A stretch of DNA of 64,000 nt from Saccharothrix sp. Lineage in GTDB: Bacteria > Actinomycetota > Actinomycetes > Mycobacteriales > Pseudonocardiaceae. The position numbers were made by a program, and so were the translations under genes. A model generated the notes under the pieces. That model had not been told where the DNA came from, made no database searches, and was given only the letters and a program-made list of their open reading frames with translations. The DNA is taken from contig NZ_JAPSLK010000019.1 of assembly GCF_031180885.1 (NCBI RefSeq), positions 56,557-120,556 of the forward strand, written 5' to 3'. Position 1 is the stretch's first letter. Each line of letters begins with the position of its first letter. Of the stretch, positions 63,114 through 64,000 are shown in pieces.

Positions 63114-64000
63114 TCACTTCTCGGCCGGGGCGGGTCGGTTCACCTTGACCGACTCGTGCCCGACCTTGTCGGCGTCCATCGCCTCAGCCGGGGCCTCGTT
63201 GACCACCGGGGCGCCGTTCGAGGCGGTGAACTGCTGCTTGAACGCGTTGACAGCGTCCACGATGCCCTTTTCGGTGTCCTCGGACAACGTCTTGGACTCG
63301 CGGATGCTGGAGAGGATCACGTCGTGGTTGCGGCGGACGTGCTCCAGGAACTCGCCCTCGAAGCGGCGGACGTCGCCCACCGGGACGGAGTCGAGGTGGC
63401 CCTTCGTGCCCAGGTAGATGGACACGACCTGCTCCTCGACCGGCACCGGCGAGTACTGGCCCTGCTTGAGCAGCTCGACCAGGCGCGCGCCGCGCTCCAG
63501 CTGGGCGCGGGAGGCCGCGTCCAGGTCGGAGGCGAACGCGGAGAACGCCTCCAGCTCGCGGTACTGCGAGAGGTCGAGGCGCAGGGAGCCGGACACCGTC
63601 TTCATGGCCTTGATCTGCGCCGCGCCACCGACGCGGGAGACCGAGATACCGACGTTGACGGCCGGGCGGACACCGGCGTTGAACAGGTCCGACTCCAGGA
63701 AGCACTGGCCGTCGGTGATCGAGATGACGTTGGTCGGGATGTACGCCGACACGTCGTTGGCCTTGGTCTCGATGATCGGCAGACCGGTCATCGAGCCGCC
63801 GCCCATGTCGTCGGACAGCTTCGCGCAGCGCTCGAGCAGGCGCGAGTGCAAGTAGAAGACGTCGCCCGGGTAGGCCTCGCGGCCCGGCGGGCGGCGCAGC
63901 AGCAGCGAGATGGCGCGGTACGCCTCGGCCTGCTTGGTCAGGTCGTCGAAGATGATCAGGACGTGCTTGCCCTGGTACATCCAGTGCTGGCCGATGGCCG
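63114..64000 (-). CDS. atpA: F1 ATP synthase alpha subunit, C-terminal part (runs off the window)
   Basis: The last 295 codons of the non-catalytic alpha subunit, entered at the phrase [20 protein letters not shown]. It contains [37 protein letters not shown] and the [11 protein letters not shown] segment. The C-terminus extends beyond the helical core by about 35 residues ([20 protein letters not shown]), as in mycobacterial AtpA, where the extra tail affects ATP hydrolysis. The start codon is outside the window. Confidence 0.96.
   Translation of the reverse strand, partial: AIGQHWMYQGKHVLIIFDDLTKQAEAYRAISLLLRRPPGREAYPGDVFYLHSRLLERCAKLSDDMGGGSMTGLPIIETKANDVSAYIPTNVISITDGQCFLESDLFNAGVRPAVNVGISVSRVGGAAQIKAMKTVSGSLRLDLSQYRELEAFSAFASDLDAASRAQLERGARLVELLKQGQYSPVPVEEQVVSIYLGTKGHLDSVPVGDVRRFEGEFLEHVRRNHDVILSSIRESKTLSEDTEKGIVDAVNAFKQQFTASNGAPVVNEAPAEAMDADKVGHESVKVNRPAPAEK

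Overview
The window is very GC-rich, packed with genes, uses many GTG and TTG starts, and contains no transposase, rRNA or tRNA that I can see. Gene content and order point to an actinomycete, most likely of the Pseudonocardiaceae (Saccharothrix, Lentzea or Actinosynnema type). Evidence includes the mycobacterial-style atpA-atpG-atpD, a DUF2550 gene, PduO-type adenosyltransferase, murA, nucS, and a methylmalonyl-CoA epimerase divergent from a fadA4-type thiolase. These also lie near each other in Mycobacterium (the Rv1304-Rv1323 neighbourhood, from memory).

Layout. 1-6.0 kb: an ABC-2 exporter pair, an intracellular GH92 mannosidase, a MocR-type regulator and a PrnB-like (DUF1864) protein. 6.1-14.6 kb: a mannose/mannoside locus with a secreted GH92, a LacI regulator, a mannose-6-phosphate isomerase-like enzyme and a three-gene sugar ABC importer. 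14.6-15.25 kb: a gene-free stretch with two large inverted repeats. 15.25-21.7 kb: a repeat-like protein, a secreted tripeptidyl aminopeptidase, a DevS/DevR-like two-component pair, a PPOX flavoprotein and an arylamine N-acetyltransferase. 21.7-27.6 kb: meaB, thiolase, epimerase, a TetR regulator, an SPW protein and crotonyl-CoA carboxylase/reductase. 27.7-33.2 kb: a DivIVA-like coiled coil, hydrolases, acetyltransferases, small zinc-ribbon proteins and a repeat-rich gap. 33.2-39.4 kb: a tandem-fused 3-hydroxyacyl-CoA dehydrogenase, dhaK-dhaL-dhaM and an aldehyde dehydrogenase. 39.5-50.2 kb: lipoproteins, a sodium:solute symporter with small partners, an FHA membrane protein with a small neighbour, NucS, an amino-acid permease, a Nudix enzyme and an enoyl-CoA hydratase homologue. 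50.2-57.2 kb: a GlxA-type regulator divergent from an isochorismatase, ethylmalonyl-CoA mutase, a sulfite-oxidase-fold enzyme, murA and pduO. 57.2-64.0 kb: the F1 ATP synthase genes, with atpC separated from atpD by three unrelated genes.

How it fits together. Thiolase, 3-hydroxybutyryl-CoA dehydrogenase, Ccr, epimerase, ethylmalonyl-CoA mutase, MeaB and PduO give most of an acetoacetyl-CoA to ethylmalonyl-CoA/methylmalonyl-CoA route plus its B12 support. Although scattered over 30 kb, five of these promoters, including an aldehyde dehydrogenase promoter, carry the same palindrome, GTTAC-N6-GTAAC or a one-mismatch version. This suggests one regulon, perhaps under the TetR protein between mce and ccr. 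The mannose locus has its own palindrome (GACAAC-GTTGTC) at lacI and in front of the secreted GH92.

Points most worth following: the shared acyl-CoA operator; a VINN-x3-DQ-x-V motif shared by the FHA protein and its small neighbour, reminiscent of bacterial amyloid signalling motifs; the split atp operon with a terminator after atpD; and two 95-bp hairpin elements with conserved ends but different, self-complementary stems.
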